DNA from: Varibaculum prostatecancerukia
Lineage (GTDB): Bacteria; Actinomycetota; Actinomycetes; Actinomycetales; Actinomycetaceae
Assembly (NCBI RefSeq): GCF_943169825.2
Contig: NZ_OW968402.1
Coordinates: 806,001 to 870,000, forward strand
Length of the DNA stretch: 64,000 bases
Reading direction: 5' to 3'
In this document: in pieces, positions 63,315 to 64,000 of the stretch
How the letters are laid out: every line of letters begins with the position of its first letter
How positions within the stretch are numbered: position 1 is the first letter of the stretch
Position numbers and translations under genes: made by a program
Notes under the pieces: generated by a model
The model's input: only the letters and a program-made list of their open reading frames with translations
The model's database searches: none
What the model was told of the DNA's origin: nothing

Positions 63315-64000
63315 CCTCCGGCATTGAACGGATCTCGGCTACCGCCGAGACCGGAAGCTCAGAAGCAATATCGGTCAGTGCGTAGCCAACTTCCCCTTCC
63401 GTTCCCAGGATCTGGCCGTTAATATTTACGTTTTGATCCGCAAAAACCTGGTTAACCCGACCGAGAACACCAGGAATGTTGCGGTGTAAAAATGCCAGAC
63501 GATACAGAGAATTATCGTGGGTCGAAAGATTTAGATTCGGCATATTAACGCTCATCTCAGTGCTACCCAAACGCCAGTAGTCAGCGATTTTATGCGACAC
63601 GAACTGCCCAATATCGAACTGGGCTTCCAAAGTGGAGCCCCCGATATGCGGGGTCAAAATAGTGTTTGGCAGCCCTAGAAGCGGGGAGTGGAACTCGTTT
63701 CCATTCTTCTTCGGTTCTTCGGGATAAACATCTATCGCAGCTCCCGAAATCTTCCCGGAACGTATATTTTCTGCGAGGGCGTCCACGTCTACTACTAAAC
63801 CGCGCGACAGGTTAATGAAGATTGCGCCCTCTTTCATTAGTTCAAACTGGCGTTTCCCGATTAGACCGTCATTGGATTTGCGTCCGTCGACGTGAACCGA
63901 AATAAAATCGGCAGTTTTAAGTACCTGATCCATAGATGGCAAAGCCCTAGCATTGCCCATTGCTAGCCGCTGGGCGCAGTCGTAAAAGACTACGTTCATC
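63283..64000 (-). CDS. serA: D-3-phosphoglycerate dehydrogenase, C-terminal part (runs off window)
   Basis: First step of serine synthesis. The visible 239 residues include the NAD-domain end ([43 protein letters not shown] with the catalytic His) and a C-terminal ACT domain ([20 protein letters not shown]) that usually binds serine for feedback inhibition. The N-terminus lies beyond the window. This is the short form with a single ACT domain and no intervening domain. Confidence 0.9.
   Translation of the reverse strand, partial: MNVVFYDCAQRLAMGNARALPSMDQVLKTADFISVHVDGRKSNDGLIGKRQFELMKEGAIFINLSRGLVVDVDALAENIRSGKISGAAIDVYPEEPKKNGNEFHSPLLGLPNTILTPHIGGSTLEAQFDIGQFVSHKIADYWRLGSTEMSVNMPNLNLSTHDNSLYRLAFLHRNIPGVLGRVNQVFADQNVNINGQILGTEGEVGYALTDIASELPVSAVAEIRSMPEAIGLRVLSLS

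Noticed and set aside
1-64000. Insertion sequences, transposases, prophage or integrases
   Set aside because: No such gene or terminal inverted repeat with target duplication was seen; all large ORFs are accounted for by other families.

Overview
The window is a typical stretch of an actinomycete chromosome of moderate G+C. The gene order lexA / SOS-induced membrane protein / nrdR, the hrcA-dnaJ-rsmE-phoH-ybeY-era run, an actinobacterial leuA with a Leu-codon leader peptide, and an initiator tRNA of actinobacterial type all fit Actinomycetota. The mix of anaerobe-type genes suggests a host-associated member of the Actinomycetaceae (Actinomyces/Varibaculum/Mobiluncus-like); that placement is inference.

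Layout. 1-1264: partial DUF3097 gene and a glutathionyl-hydroquinone-reductase-like protein. 1361-4963: FMN riboswitch and riboflavin operon ribD-ribE-ribBA-ribH. 5034-11823: CIRCE-controlled hrcA-dnaJ followed by rsmE, phoH, ybeY, a CNNM/CorC protein and era, nearly all touching or overlapping. 11979-16644: LacI regulator, leucine leader peptide plus leuA, recO and uppS. 16742-23155: DUF1015 protein, a divergent FemX-like / DegT-like pair, miaB and miaA. 23166-25593: a large membrane-anchored surface protein flanked by long structured repeats. 25604-39851: a 14-kb [NiFe]-hydrogenase island. 40126-42679: more repeats, an RsmC-like methyltransferase and a DUF885 protein. 42907-54304: peptide and amino-acid uptake (two oligopeptide-binding lipoproteins, an APC permease, dppBC with a fused DppD-DppF ATPase, and a polar amino-acid ABC system). 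54347-64000: a second proline-rich surface protein, aminopeptidase P, a PHP phosphoesterase, a MurE-like ligase, an OsmC protein, tRNA-fMet, lexA with two SOS boxes, an SOS-controlled membrane protein, nrdR and a partial serA.

Hydrogenase island. hypC-hypD, hypE, hypF and hypA-hypB supply the Fe(CN)2CO and nickel insertion machinery for a Tat-exported, membrane-bound group 1 uptake hydrogenase (small subunit, large subunit, cytochrome b, protease). The cytochrome b subunit carries an N-terminal extension that looks like the nucleotide-binding domain of a P-type ATPase. Downstream is a second set (divergent hypA copy, group-3-like large subunit with a broken distal nickel site, hypC copy and two small membrane proteins) with no small subunit.

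Most unusual are the repeats at 23166-23408, 25198-25593 and 39995-40245. Two families (A and B here) form long hairpins with conserved unpaired flanks, while the stem sequences differ between copies and keep pairing. They lie in intergenic spaces, are combined in mosaic pairs with a shared linker, and I do not recognise them as a named element.
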